From Flavobacterium sp. LC2016-12 (lineage in GTDB: Bacteria > Bacteroidota > Bacteroidia > Flavobacteriales > Flavobacteriaceae): a DNA stretch of 64,000 nt. Positions within the stretch are counted from its first letter, which is position 1. Every line of letters begins with the position of its first letter. The notes beneath the pieces were generated by a model that saw only the letters and a list, made by a program, of their open reading frames with translations, had not been told where the DNA came from and made no database searches. The position numbers were made by a program, and so were the translations under genes. Of the stretch, positions 26,090-33,936 are shown piece after piece. The stretch lies in the NCBI RefSeq assembly GCF_015351595.1, contig NZ_JADKPT010000010.1, positions 62,001 through 126,000 of the forward strand, in the 5' to 3' direction.

Positions 26090-27557
26090 AAAAGAAATAG
26101 GAAAATTATTCAAAGATAAACTTGAACTTCTGGACAAGAAGCCGACTGATCGCTTGTGGGAATCAATCGAAAATGATTTGGACAAAAAAAGAAAAAGACG
26201 AATTTTATTTTGGCTTGTTCCGAGTTTATTACTTGTTGGTATCGCAACTTTGTTTTTTATAAATCAGAGTAATACTAATGAAGTAAGTTTAGAGCAAAAA
26301 CAAGTTTCTGCTTCTCCATCGAATCAAACGCAGGATAATAATAAATCTGTTCAATCTCAAGAAATAAAAACAACTATTTCGAAAAGCACTCCAACAGCAA
26401 AATCAACTACGGCAAAATCGAGCGAAACAAAAACAACAATCAAAAAAAGCCGAACAGAAAAACTAATAAAACAATCTTCAAAATTACTTGTTTCTACAGA
26501 TGAATATGAAGAATATGAAGTGGTAAAAAAGTATAAAGTGGTTATAAAAAAGAATAAAACCATTACCACAACCCATAAAAATTCAACTACAAAAGCAGTA
26601 AAAACAAACATTAAAGAGAATGTTGCAAAAACTGGTAAAAAAACGACATCAAAAAACAAGAAAAAAACAGTAAAAAGCACAAAAAAGTCAGCAATTAAGA
26701 CAGTAAAAAAAACTTCTGAGCCAAAAGAAAAAAAGACTTCTGTAAATAAAAATACAGAAACACAGACTCCTATTTCAAATACAGAAAAAACAGCAACAGA
26801 AGTAGAAACAATCAAAAAAGACAGCGTCGCGCCAAAACCACAAAAGAAACAAACTCCAAAAAGAGAATACATAAAAAAAGACTATCCAGAACAGGAAAAC
26901 GAAGATGATGCCGAATATTCTGTTTCTGTTTATTACGGTCCGGCAATTTTTGGATCTTTATCAAATGCATCTACTTTAAATGAAAGTTTTTCAAATGTTT
27001 CAAAAAGTCATCCGGTAACTTCCCATTACGGATTTTATTTTAAATCAATGTGGGGCAAATATGGATTTAAAGCCGGTTTTGCTAAAATAAATTTAAAAAT
27101 ATCAAACCACTTAAATAATCAATCTAATATAAATTTCGACAATATGGTGTTGAGTAATAATAACATTTACAATGTTATGCAAAATGACGAAGATATTCGC
27201 TTGGTCCAAAAAATATCATACTATGAAATCCCTTTAGAGTTTAATTATGCCTTAAAAAAAGATGAAACCCCCTTTGGAATGGAAGCTTTTACAGGGTTCA
27301 GCACTTTAATTTCAGATGCAAATCAATTGTATCTTTCTTCTAATAATCTAGAAAGCGAAGGAATTGGCTCGACCAAAAACCTAAATAAAATGAATATATC
27401 TTTTAATTTAGGAATAGGCTTCAACTATAAATTAACAGAGCATCTTCAGGCAGATTTTAATCCAATTTTCAAATATTATCTTACTACTTTTAAAAATGAT
27501 AAAGAGCCTAAACCATATAGTTTATCTATTCAATCTGGGATAACTTATAAATTTTAA
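26079..27557 (+). CDS. Dual-membrane-spanning anti-sigma factor-like protein (Dma type)
   Basis: This 492-residue protein has four visible parts: a charged cytoplasmic head (about 1-41, with KKPTDRLWESIENDL), one inner-membrane helix (about 42-61), a very long low-complexity Lys/Thr/Ser linker (about 63-278), and a C-terminal beta-rich domain (about 279-492, starting YSVSVYYGPAIFGSL, ending SIQSGITYKF) like an outer-membrane beta-barrel. The linker is long enough to cross the periplasm. The gene overlaps an ECF sigma gene. This order matches the dual-membrane-spanning anti-sigma factors described in Bacteroides thetaiotaomicron. The head should bind the sigma factor and the barrel should sense the outer membrane; both roles are inferred. 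Confidence 0.8.
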   Translation: MENKKEIGKLFKDKLELLDKKPTDRLWESIENDLDKKRKRRILFWLVPSLLLVGIATLFFINQSNTNEVSLEQKQVSASPSNQTQDNNKSVQSQEIKTTISKSTPTAKSTTAKSSETKTTIKKSRTEKLIKQSSKLLVSTDEYEEYEVVKKYKVVIKKNKTITTTHKNSTTKAVKTNIKENVAKTGKKTTSKNKKKTVKSTKKSAIKTVKKTSEPKEKKTSVNKNTETQTPISNTEKTATEVETIKKDSVAPKPQKKQTPKREYIKKDYPEQENEDDAEYSVSVYYGPAIFGSLSNASTLNESFSNVSKSHPVTSHYGFYFKSMWGKYGFKAGFAKINLKISNHLNNQSNINFDNMVLSNNNIYNVMQNDEDIRLVQKISYYEIPLEFNYALKKDETPFGMEAFTGFSTLISDANQLYLSSNNLESEGIGSTKNLNKMNISFNLGIGFNYKLTEHLQADFNPIFKYYLTTFKNDKEPKPYSLSIQSGITYKF

Positions 27558-27579
27558 AAAATATTTTTCATTTAATTGT

Positions 27580-27606
27580 AACCTTTTTGAAACTTCATAC
27601 GTATAA
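27580..27606 (+). promoter_or_regulatory. Candidate ECF-sigma promoter upstream of rpoD
   Basis: AACCTTTTTGA at 27580-27590 is identical to the motif at 24098-24108, and GTAT follows at the position where the other site has CTAT. It lies about 50-60 bases before the rpoD start. It may let the ECF sigma factor encoded just upstream drive rpoD. Confidence 0.5.
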
Positions 27607-27627
27607 CCATTCGTACACTTTAAAAAT

Positions 27628-27633
27628 AAGGAG
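27628..27633 (+). promoter_or_regulatory. Strong Shine-Dalgarno sequence before rpoD
   Basis: AAGGAG sits 8 bases before the rpoD ATG, complementary to the CUCCUU at the 16S rRNA 3' end. This is unusual here: most genes in the window have only A-rich leaders, in keeping with Bacteroidota ribosomes that hide the anti-Shine-Dalgarno. Confidence 0.75.
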
Positions 27634-27641
27634 ACAAGAAA

Positions 27642-28505
27642 ATGAGACAACTTAAAATCACCAAGCAGGTAACCAATCGTGAAACTGCATCGTTAGATAA
27701 ATATCTACAAGAAATCGGAAAAGTTGACCTAATTACCGCTGATGAAGAGGTAGAATTAGCACAAAGAATAAAGGCTGGTGATCAAAGAGCTTTAGAAAAA
27801 CTTACAAAAGCCAACCTACGTTTCGTAGTATCGGTTGCTAAACAATATCAAAATCAAGGATTAACGCTTCCTGATTTAATTAACGAAGGAAACTTAGGAT
27901 TAATTAAAGCCGCTCAACGTTTTGATGAAACGCGTGGTTTCAAATTTATCTCTTACGCAGTTTGGTGGATTCGTCAATCGATCCTTCAGGCTTTGGCAGA
28001 ACAATCTCGTATCGTTCGTTTACCATTAAACAAAATTGGTTCTATCAATAAAATCAACAAAATGTATGCGTTATTAGAGCAATCTAATGAGCGTCCGCCT
28101 TCTGCTGAAGAAATTGCAAAAGAACTTGACATGACCGTAAATGACGTAAAAGAGTCTATGAAAAACTCTGGTCGTCACTTATCAATGGATGCACCTCTTG
28201 TTGAAGGAGAAGATTCTAACCTTTATGACGTTTTACGTTCTGGTGAATCTCCAAACCCGGACAGAGAATTAATTCACGAATCATTACGTACTGAAATTGA
28301 ACGTTCATTAGAAACATTAACTCCTAGAGAAGCTGATGTTGTTCGTTTGTATTTTGGTCTTGGTGATCAACACCCAATGACATTAGAAGAAATTGGAGAA
28401 ACTTTCGACTTAACTCGTGAGCGTGTACGTCAGATTAAAGAAAAAGCAATCCGTAGATTAAAACATACTTCAAGAAGTAAAATTCTTAAAACTTATTTGG
28501 GATAA
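27642..28505 (+). CDS. rpoD: Primary RNA polymerase sigma factor RpoD/SigA
   Basis: This is the housekeeping sigma factor of Bacteroidota type: 287 residues, lacking region 1.1. Region 1.2 ([26 protein letters not shown]), region 2 ([21 protein letters not shown] through [14 protein letters not shown]), region 3 and region 4 ([41 protein letters not shown]) are all intact. It would direct transcription from the TTTG/TAnnTTTG promoters seen in this window. It is preceded by an ECF-like promoter motif and a strong Shine-Dalgarno, both uncommon. Confidence 0.98.
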   Translation: MRQLKITKQVTNRETASLDKYLQEIGKVDLITADEEVELAQRIKAGDQRALEKLTKANLRFVVSVAKQYQNQGLTLPDLINEGNLGLIKAAQRFDETRGFKFISYAVWWIRQSILQALAEQSRIVRLPLNKIGSINKINKMYALLEQSNERPPSAEEIAKELDMTVNDVKESMKNSGRHLSMDAPLVEGEDSNLYDVLRSGESPNPDRELIHESLRTEIERSLETLTPREADVVRLYFGLGDQHPMTLEEIGETFDLTRERVRQIKEKAIRRLKHTSRSKILKTYLG

Positions 28506-28528
28506 AACCCCACAAAATCCAATATTAG

Positions 28529-28568
28529 AAATTCCAAATCCCAATTATTTTATTGGAATTTGGAATTT
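28529..28568 (+). terminator. Imperfect stem-loop after rpoD
   Basis: Arms AAATTCCAAATCCCAAT (28529-28545) and ATTGGAATTTGGAATTT (28552-28568) pair with one mismatch, 24 bases after the rpoD stop. The T-run is poor, so it may act as an RNA-stabilising hairpin rather than the terminator itself. Confidence 0.6.
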
Positions 28569-28643
28569 ATTGCGAAACTGCCTATATTGGACCGTAAAGC
28601 AAACAACAGTTTGATTGACTGTTCGTTTTTTGATTGATGATTG

Positions 28644-28670
28644 AAACTCCGGCTGATTACCGGAGTTTTT
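28644..28670 (+). terminator. Intrinsic terminator downstream of rpoD
   Basis: Arms AAACTCCGG (28644-28652) and CCGGAGTTT (28660-28668) are followed by a T-run. The stretch 28506-28909 has no gene that I can support: it holds this terminator, the preceding hairpin and the CTTTGCG repeat cluster. Confidence 0.85.
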
Positions 28671-28743
28671 TATTTTATAGATATTTTTTTTACCACAGCG
28701 ACCACATAATTTTTTTTATCTGTTGGAATGTGGAAAACACAAA

Positions 28744-28886
28744 GTTCACAAAGCTTTGTGAACTTATCATTTTTAACAAAACTTACCAAAATTCTTTGCG
28801 GCCTTTGTGTAATCTTTGCGGCTTTGTTGTTAAATAAACTTTGCGTAAACCTTTGCGAACTTTGCGGTTAAAAATTTATCTTTGCA
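28744..28886. repeat. CTTTGCG repeat cluster with a perfect palindrome
   Basis: Bases 28744-28763 form a perfect 20-bp palindrome (GTTCACAAAG and complement). CTTTGCG then occurs at 28794, 28814, 28839, 28851 and 28860, with a CTTTGCA at 28880. Spacings are irregular (20, 25, 12, 9 and 20 bases). The stretch 28811-28835 has a decayed relative at 54127-54153, so this looks like a dispersed intergenic repeat. Its last copies also supply promoter elements for rpe. Confidence 0.7.
28852..28884 (+). promoter_or_regulatory. rpe promoter
   Basis: TTTG at 28852-28855, then 21 bases, then TATCTTTG at 28877-28884 fits the Bacteroidota TTTG / TAnnTTTG promoter. The leader to the ATG is about 25 bases. 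Confidence 0.6.
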
Positions 28887-28909
28887 AAAACAACACACAA
28901 CTACAAAAA

Positions 28910-29572
28910 ATGAAGAATACACTTATTGCTCCTTCTGTTCTGGCAGCCGATTTTGCCAATTTACAACGCGATATCGAAATGATCAATAACAGTCAGGCTG
29001 ATTGGTTTCATATTGACATTATGGACGGGGTTTTTGTTCCGAATATTTCTTTCGGAATGCCAGTTTTGGAAGCGATTTCAAGACACGCTAAAAAAACAAT
29101 CGACGTACATTTGATGATCATTGATCCAGATCGTTACATTAAAACTTTTGCTGATTTAGGAGCAAATATCCTAACTGTACATTATGAAGCCTGCACGCAC
29201 TTACACAGAACGCTACAAGCTATTAAAGCTGAAGGAATGAAAGCGGGAGTTGCAATAAACCCACATACCAATATCGATTTATTAGAAGATGTAATCAACG
29301 ACATTGACTTAGTACTTATTATGAGTGTAAATCCAGGTTTTGGAGGACAATCATTTATTGAAAACACTTATACTAAAGTAGAGAAACTAAAAGCTTTGAT
29401 TACTCGTAAAAACGCCTCGACTATTATTGAAATTGATGGCGGTGTAACCAGCAAAAACGCAAAACAATTAGTAGAAGCCGGAGCAGATGTTTTAGTCGCA
29501 GGAAGCTTTGTATTTAAAGCCGAAAGCCCAACACATACTATAGCTGAATTAAAAGCTCTTACTACTTTTTAA
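28910..29572 (+). CDS. rpe: Ribulose-phosphate 3-epimerase
   Basis: Rpe interconverts ribulose 5-phosphate and xylulose 5-phosphate in the pentose phosphate pathway. The ATG at 28910 gives a 220-residue TIM barrel starting LIAPSVLAADFANL, the family N-terminus. An in-frame upstream extension would run through the repeat region and promoter, so it was rejected. Metal and phosphate-binding landmarks are present: DWFHIDIMDGVFVPN, VDVHLMI-like IDVHLMI, SVNPGFGGQSF and EIDGGV. Its 3' end overlaps the convergent nuclease gene by 24 bases. Confidence 0.97.
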   Translation: MKNTLIAPSVLAADFANLQRDIEMINNSQADWFHIDIMDGVFVPNISFGMPVLEAISRHAKKTIDVHLMIIDPDRYIKTFADLGANILTVHYEACTHLHRTLQAIKAEGMKAGVAINPHTNIDLLEDVINDIDLVLIMSVNPGFGGQSFIENTYTKVEKLKALITRKNASTIIEIDGGVTSKNAKQLVEAGADVLVAGSFVFKAESPTHTIAELKALTTF

Positions 29573-30337
29573 GTTTTTTAAATTCGGAAAGAAATCAATT
29601 CCGGTCATTTTTTCCAAAGTTTCAATTGGAACAACGAAATCATAAATTGACTTATCGCTATCTTCATTCGGAACCAAGAAAGCGATTGTCTTATGCTCCT
29701 TTCCTGATTTAGCCAAAATAATTTTATAAAAATACTTAGGGACAGCAACTTTTTCTGTTCCTATTTTTTTGTCTGAATCTTTCAGAACACCTCCTGTTAC
29801 GATATATATATCATTATACTTTCCAGCCCAATAACGTGTTTTCTGTTCTAATCGATTCCAGATTCCCCTATTAAAATCATGTTTTTGAGGCGAGATATTT
29901 GAAGTGTAAAATGTATCATTGTAAGCTTCTTTATCGAACTCCATATCGCCTGCTGGGCAAAGATGCCCTTTGTCATAACCTGATTTTTTATAGTTTCTCC
30001 AATCTGCAGAACCAGTTGTTACTTTTGGATCCTCTATAAAATAAGGTCTTTTAAAATCATTATTTTTAAGATATTCTTTTTTCAATTCATAGGCAACCCA
30101 TTCGGCTTGTTCGAATTTTTCATTATACGAAAGTGTATAATACTTATGCTTTACAATTTGTTTAGTTGTTGAAGTTGGTAAATATAAATAAGTATAAATC
30201 GAATCTGAACGAGTCTGATTGGATACAAAATTGGATTCAGTGTCTTTCAAATCATTTTCAACAGTGTCTTCTGTTATTTCTTTTTTACATGAAACTGACA
30301 TCAAAATCATCAAACCTAATAAAATATAATTCCTCAT
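29549..30337 (-). CDS. DNA/RNA non-specific endonuclease, lipoprotein
   Basis: The 262-residue product carries a lipoprotein signal (SVSC, Cys17) and a NucA/Serratia-type nuclease domain (about residues 65-250). The hallmark DRGH is DKGH here (122-125, His125 as the general base), followed by HLCPAGDME and FNRGIWNRLE with the metal-binding asparagine. Anchored outside the cytoplasm, it would degrade extracellular or periplasmic nucleic acid for nutrition. It ends inside the rpe coding region, convergently. It lies downstream of ctp, from which it is separated by a terminator. Confidence 0.92.
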   Translation of the reverse strand: MRNYILLGLMILMSVSCKKEITEDTVENDLKDTESNFVSNQTRSDSIYTYLYLPTSTTKQIVKHKYYTLSYNEKFEQAEWVAYELKKEYLKNNDFKRPYFIEDPKVTTGSADWRNYKKSGYDKGHLCPAGDMEFDKEAYNDTFYTSNISPQKHDFNRGIWNRLEQKTRYWAGKYNDIYIVTGGVLKDSDKKIGTEKVAVPKYFYKIILAKSGKEHKTIAFLVPNEDSDKSIYDFVVPIETLEKMTGIDFFPNLKNLKSSKSF

Positions 30338-30365
30338 TTATAAGCCATATTTATTCATTAAACTT

Positions 30366-30406
30366 ACAAAAAAAACGCTCCGAAAAAATTATTTTTCGGA
30401 GCGTTT
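30366..30406 (-). terminator. ctp terminator
   Basis: A 15-bp perfect stem (30373-30387 with 30392-30406; core AACGCTCCG) with a 4-base loop. Read on the minus strand it is followed by a T-run, placed 24 bases after the ctp stop. Confidence 0.92.
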
Positions 30407-30429
30407 AATAACAAATTATCTTTGTAAAA

Positions 30430-32616
30430 TTAAGATTTAACTAATTTATCTTTTTTCATTTTAGGAGTAACACTATTTTTCACTAAACCTTTAGTTTGTA
30501 AATCATCCAAAACATTTAGTGCTTCTTCAACATAAACGTCTTTAGCTAAAGCCTGATGCCAAGCTTCTCTTTTTTCTTTTAAAGTAGCATCGTTATTCAT
30601 TTCAAGCTCTTCGTAAGGCAAAGATTTAAAAACCAAATTGTTTTTGTAATCTGAAATTGGTTTGTATTTTTTACCTTCATTTTCAACTTGTTCCTGAGTC
30701 GCTTTAAAGCTATTGATATTTAAACTATAAGTGTTTTCTTTGTTTTTAACATCAATCCACTTCGCATTATCCTCAATTAATTTAAATTGAGCATTTCCTG
30801 CAATTCTACTTCTACTGTTTGCAATCGCCTGATTAAATTTCTCATTTGAAGTCCAGGTATTGTAATCAGCCGGATCAATTTTATCCCATGGCATTGCGTT
30901 GTCAATGTCGCGTTCACCCATTTTTAAGTAAGCGTAACGATCTGGCATTACAACGTCACTATGCACACCTTCTAACTGAGTTGAGCCACCGTTGATTCTG
31001 TAAAACTTTTGTCCCGTAATTTTCAAAGCACCTAAATCTCCATAATTTGCATTACGAACAAATTGGTTTAGATCTAAAACGTTTTGCACGGTACCTTTTC
31101 CGTAAGTTTGCTTACTTCCTATAATTACTCCACGTTTGTAATCCTGAATTGCAGCAGCCAAAATCTCTGAAGCCGAAGCTGAGAAACTGTTTACCATAAT
31201 TACTAATGGTCCGTCCCATTCGATTTTTTTATCTTTATCGTATAAAACTTCTTTCTTTTTTCCTGCAGATTTTACCTGAACAATTGGCCCTTCTTCTATA
31301 AATAAACCTGCAATATCAACTACTGTAGACAAAGATCCACCACCGTCATCACGAACATCAAGTACGATTCCGTTGATATCTTCTTTTTTCAATCTTTCTA
31401 CTTCAAGAGCAATATCTTTTCCGGCATCACGGCCATCTTTATTTTCAAAATCAATATAGAATTTAGGCAAGTAAATAACACCGTATTTCAATCCGTTTCT
31501 TTCTACAATACTTGATTTAGCGTATGTTTCTTCAATTTCAACCACATCTCTGATAATTGAAATCACTTTAATACTTCCATCAACTTTTTTAACTGTAAGT
31601 TTTACCTCGGTTCCTTTGTGACCTTTAATTTTCTTCACAACATCATCCAAACGCATACCTACAACATCTACAGGCTCCTCATTTCCTTGTGCTACTTTCA
31701 AAATTAAATCTCCGGCTTCAAGTTGTTTTCCTTTCCATGCTGGTCCACCAGAAATCAACTCATCAATTTGAGTAAAATCATTTTTCTTTGTTAACCTTGC
31801 TCCGATTCCTTCTAATTTTCCGCTGATGTTTACATCAAAACGGTCTTTTTCTTCAGGTGCAAAATAACTTGTATGCGGATCAAAACGTGTCATGATCGAG
31901 TTTACATACACAGAAAACCAGTCTTCTTTGTTCAAATCTTTAATTAAACTGAAATTATCATCTAAAGATTTTAAAGAACTCTCACGAGTTTCTTTTTCTA
32001 AAGTTTCAAAAGATTTTACTTTGTAAGCAGGATCTGTTTTCTTTTTATCTTCTTCTAATTTTTGCTTCGTAACAAGAGATGAAAGTGTAGATAATTTAAT
32101 TTGTTTTCTCCATCTTTCATTGATTTCCGTTGCATTTTTAGCATAAGGAATATGCTCATAATCTGCATTAAAAGTCTCGTCAACGTTGTAATTGAAAGGT
32201 TGAGCCAAAATCGTTTTATAACGTTTTTTGCTTTCTTCCATTCTCTTCATCAATCTGGTATAAGTCAAATTGAAAAACGTCAGATCTTTATTCAAAAACT
32301 GATCATCTAATTGCAGCTCATATTGCTTAAACTCATCAATATCAGACTGTAAAAAGAACCTTTTTGAAGGATCTAAAGCATCAATATAATCTTTAAAAAT
32401 TCCCTTAGAGAACTCATCATTTATTTCTGCCGGACTATAATGTCCTTTTTCGATAACAAATGCAAGTAATTCTAAAAGTGTTTTATCTCTATTTGGGTCC
32501 GGATCTTCTGACTTATCTGCATTTATTTTAAAAGCAAATAAGGTTAATGACAAGCATAATACGGCTATAAGTATTTTATAATTTCTTTTCATAAATTTAA
32601 TAATAGCATTCATCAA
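30430..32616 (-). CDS. Carboxy-terminal (tail-specific) processing protease
   Basis: This S41-family periplasmic protease resembles Prc/Tsp. The 728-residue product has an N-terminal signal/anchor (core about residues 15-30), an N-terminal helical region, a PDZ domain (about 250-330, with ISGKLEGIGARLTKKNDFTQIDELISGGPAWKGKQLEAGD), the protease core with FSASASEILAAAIQ (catalytic serine) and KQTYGKGTVQ (catalytic lysine), and a long C-terminal DUF3340-like region. An internal ATG at 32592 (MKRNYK) would give a more typical signal sequence and could be the true start. It probably trims or clears envelope proteins. Confidence 0.95.
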   Translation of the reverse strand: MMNAIIKFMKRNYKILIAVLCLSLTLFAFKINADKSEDPDPNRDKTLLELLAFVIEKGHYSPAEINDEFSKGIFKDYIDALDPSKRFFLQSDIDEFKQYELQLDDQFLNKDLTFFNLTYTRLMKRMEESKKRYKTILAQPFNYNVDETFNADYEHIPYAKNATEINERWRKQIKLSTLSSLVTKQKLEEDKKKTDPAYKVKSFETLEKETRESSLKSLDDNFSLIKDLNKEDWFSVYVNSIMTRFDPHTSYFAPEEKDRFDVNISGKLEGIGARLTKKNDFTQIDELISGGPAWKGKQLEAGDLILKVAQGNEEPVDVVGMRLDDVVKKIKGHKGTEVKLTVKKVDGSIKVISIIRDVVEIEETYAKSSIVERNGLKYGVIYLPKFYIDFENKDGRDAGKDIALEVERLKKEDINGIVLDVRDDGGGSLSTVVDIAGLFIEEGPIVQVKSAGKKKEVLYDKDKKIEWDGPLVIMVNSFSASASEILAAAIQDYKRGVIIGSKQTYGKGTVQNVLDLNQFVRNANYGDLGALKITGQKFYRINGGSTQLEGVHSDVVMPDRYAYLKMGERDIDNAMPWDKIDPADYNTWTSNEKFNQAIANSRSRIAGNAQFKLIEDNAKWIDVKNKENTYSLNINSFKATQEQVENEGKKYKPISDYKNNLVFKSLPYEELEMNNDATLKEKREAWHQALAKDVYVEEALNVLDDLQTKGLVKNSVTPKMKKDKLVKS

Positions 32617-32792
32617 TTTTTTAATCTAAGTTACGGTAAAAACTATGCCAAGACAGCCAAGTTCACTATAATTTTTTGTTAAAGATATAAAAATGTTTAA
32701 TGCACGAAAACGTTCTTTAATTTAGTTGACAATTTTTATTTATTTGTTAGTATTCTACCAAAATCTGTTACTACATTTGCTTTAACAAGCTT

Positions 32793-32800
32793 TAATTTTG
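32793..32800 (+). promoter_or_regulatory. Candidate -7 box for surE
   Basis: TAATTTTG matches TAnnTTTG, 24 bases before the surE ATG. The nearest upstream TTTG is only 13 bases away, shorter than usual. Confidence 0.45.
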
Positions 32801-32824
32801 ACAATTCACAAATGACATCCACGA

Positions 32825-33604
32825 ATGAAAAATGAAAAACCTTTGATATTAGTAACTAATGATGATGGAATTTTAGCTCCCGGAATCAGGGCTTTGATAA
32901 GTGTTATGAAAACTATTGGAGATGTAATCGTTGTCGCTCCCGACAAACCTCAAAGTGCAATGGGGCATGCTATAACCATCAATAATACATTATTTCTGGA
33001 TAAAATTTCAAAAGAAAATGATACTATTACCGAATACAGCTGTTCCGGAACACCTGTCGATTGTGTAAAATTAGCAGTAAACGAAATCCTGCATAGAAAA
33101 CCTGATCTGTGCGTTTCAGGAATCAATCACGGTTCAAATTCTTCTATAAATGTAATTTACTCGGGAACAATGAGTGCCGCTGTTGAAGCGGGAATCGAAG
33201 GTATTCAGGCTATTGGTTTTTCTTTATTAGATTTTGACTGGAATGCCGATTTTGAACCCATTAAATCATTTGTCAAAAAAATTGCACTCGAAACCCTTGC
33301 CAACAAACTACCGGCCGGAGTAGTCTTAAATGTTAATTTCCCAAAATTAAAAGAAAAAGAAATTAAAGGAATAAAAATTTGTCGTCAGGCAAAAGCTTAT
33401 TATGCCCAAAAATTTGACAAACGTCAAACTCCTTACGGAAAAGACTATTACTGGCTTACAGGAAAATTCACAAATGAAGATAAAGGCGAAGACACTGATG
33501 AATGGGCCTTGGAAAATGGTTACATCTCAGTCGTTCCTGTACAATTTGATTTAACAGCACATCATACTATGCAACAACTTAATACATGGAAATTAAATGA
33601 ATAA
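32825..33604 (+). CDS. surE: 5'/3'-nucleotidase SurE
   Basis: SurE is a metal-dependent nucleoside monophosphatase. The 259-residue product starts with ILVTNDDGILAPGIRAL, where the Asp pair and the later asparagine (SGINHGSN) bind the metal. It continues with VVAPDKPQSAMGHAIT, CSGTPVDCVKL and the YSGTMSAAVEAG motif, all standard for the family. The following small membrane gene overlaps its end by 8 bases. Confidence 0.97.
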   Translation: MKNEKPLILVTNDDGILAPGIRALISVMKTIGDVIVVAPDKPQSAMGHAITINNTLFLDKISKENDTITEYSCSGTPVDCVKLAVNEILHRKPDLCVSGINHGSNSSINVIYSGTMSAAVEAGIEGIQAIGFSLLDFDWNADFEPIKSFVKKIALETLANKLPAGVVLNVNFPKLKEKEIKGIKICRQAKAYYAQKFDKRQTPYGKDYYWLTGKFTNEDKGEDTDEWALENGYISVVPVQFDLTAHHTMQQLNTWKLNE

Positions 33605-33869
33605 AACAGACATCCTTATTGGTTTTATTATCGGAATATTTACGGCGCTTCTTGGTAGTTATTTGTTTATCACATTCTTTACCACTTTTGATATTTCATC
33701 AGGAATTCAAACCATCAAGCACTATGGTTATTTAGGAAAAATAATTACTCTGGGTACTCTTTTAGATCTTGCTGTATTTTTAATTTTATTAAAAAGAGAC
33801 AAAGAATTGATGGCTCGCGGAGTGGTTTTGGCCGTGATTGTTCTGGCAATTTCGACTTTGTTTATTTAA
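33597..33869 (+). CDS. Small three-helix membrane protein of unknown function
   Basis: The 90-residue product has hydrophobic segments at about 5-28, 45-64 and 72-90, with the charged loop KRDKELMARG between the last two. I do not recognise the family. The 8-base overlap with surE and position before lpxB imply co-expression with surE. A candidate promoter for lpxB lies directly after its stop. Confidence 0.8.
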   Translation: MNKTDILIGFIIGIFTALLGSYLFITFFTTFDISSGIQTIKHYGYLGKIITLGTLLDLAVFLILLKRDKELMARGVVLAVIVLAISTLFI

Positions 33870-33873
33870 ATCT

Positions 33874-33881
33874 TATCTTTG
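33874..33881 (+). promoter_or_regulatory. Candidate -7 box for lpxB
   Basis: TATCTTTG matches TAnnTTTG and lies 55 bases before the lpxB ATG at 33937. Confidence 0.5.
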
Positions 33882-33936
33882 TATTGCAAAAATAATTTCT
33901 GTCTTTAGAACAGAAACTACTGTCAAAAAAATTCAT

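Noticed and set aside
26357..26872. Open frame of 171 codons on the minus strand with a very hydrophobic product
   Set aside because: It is antisense to the Lys-rich linker of the anti-sigma-like gene. A-rich lysine codons read as Phe/Leu/Val on the other strand, giving a false membrane protein.
24154..28505. Insertion sequence or prophage origin for the accessory-looking block
   Set aside because: No transposase, integrase, terminal repeats or target duplications; base composition looks like its neighbours.
28634..28837. Short open frame downstream of rpoD
   Set aside because: It covers a terminator and the CTTTGCG repeat cluster, and its composition is not protein-like.
28794..28866. CRISPR-like array
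   Set aside because: The repeated unit is only 7 bases, spacings are irregular and no cas gene is present.
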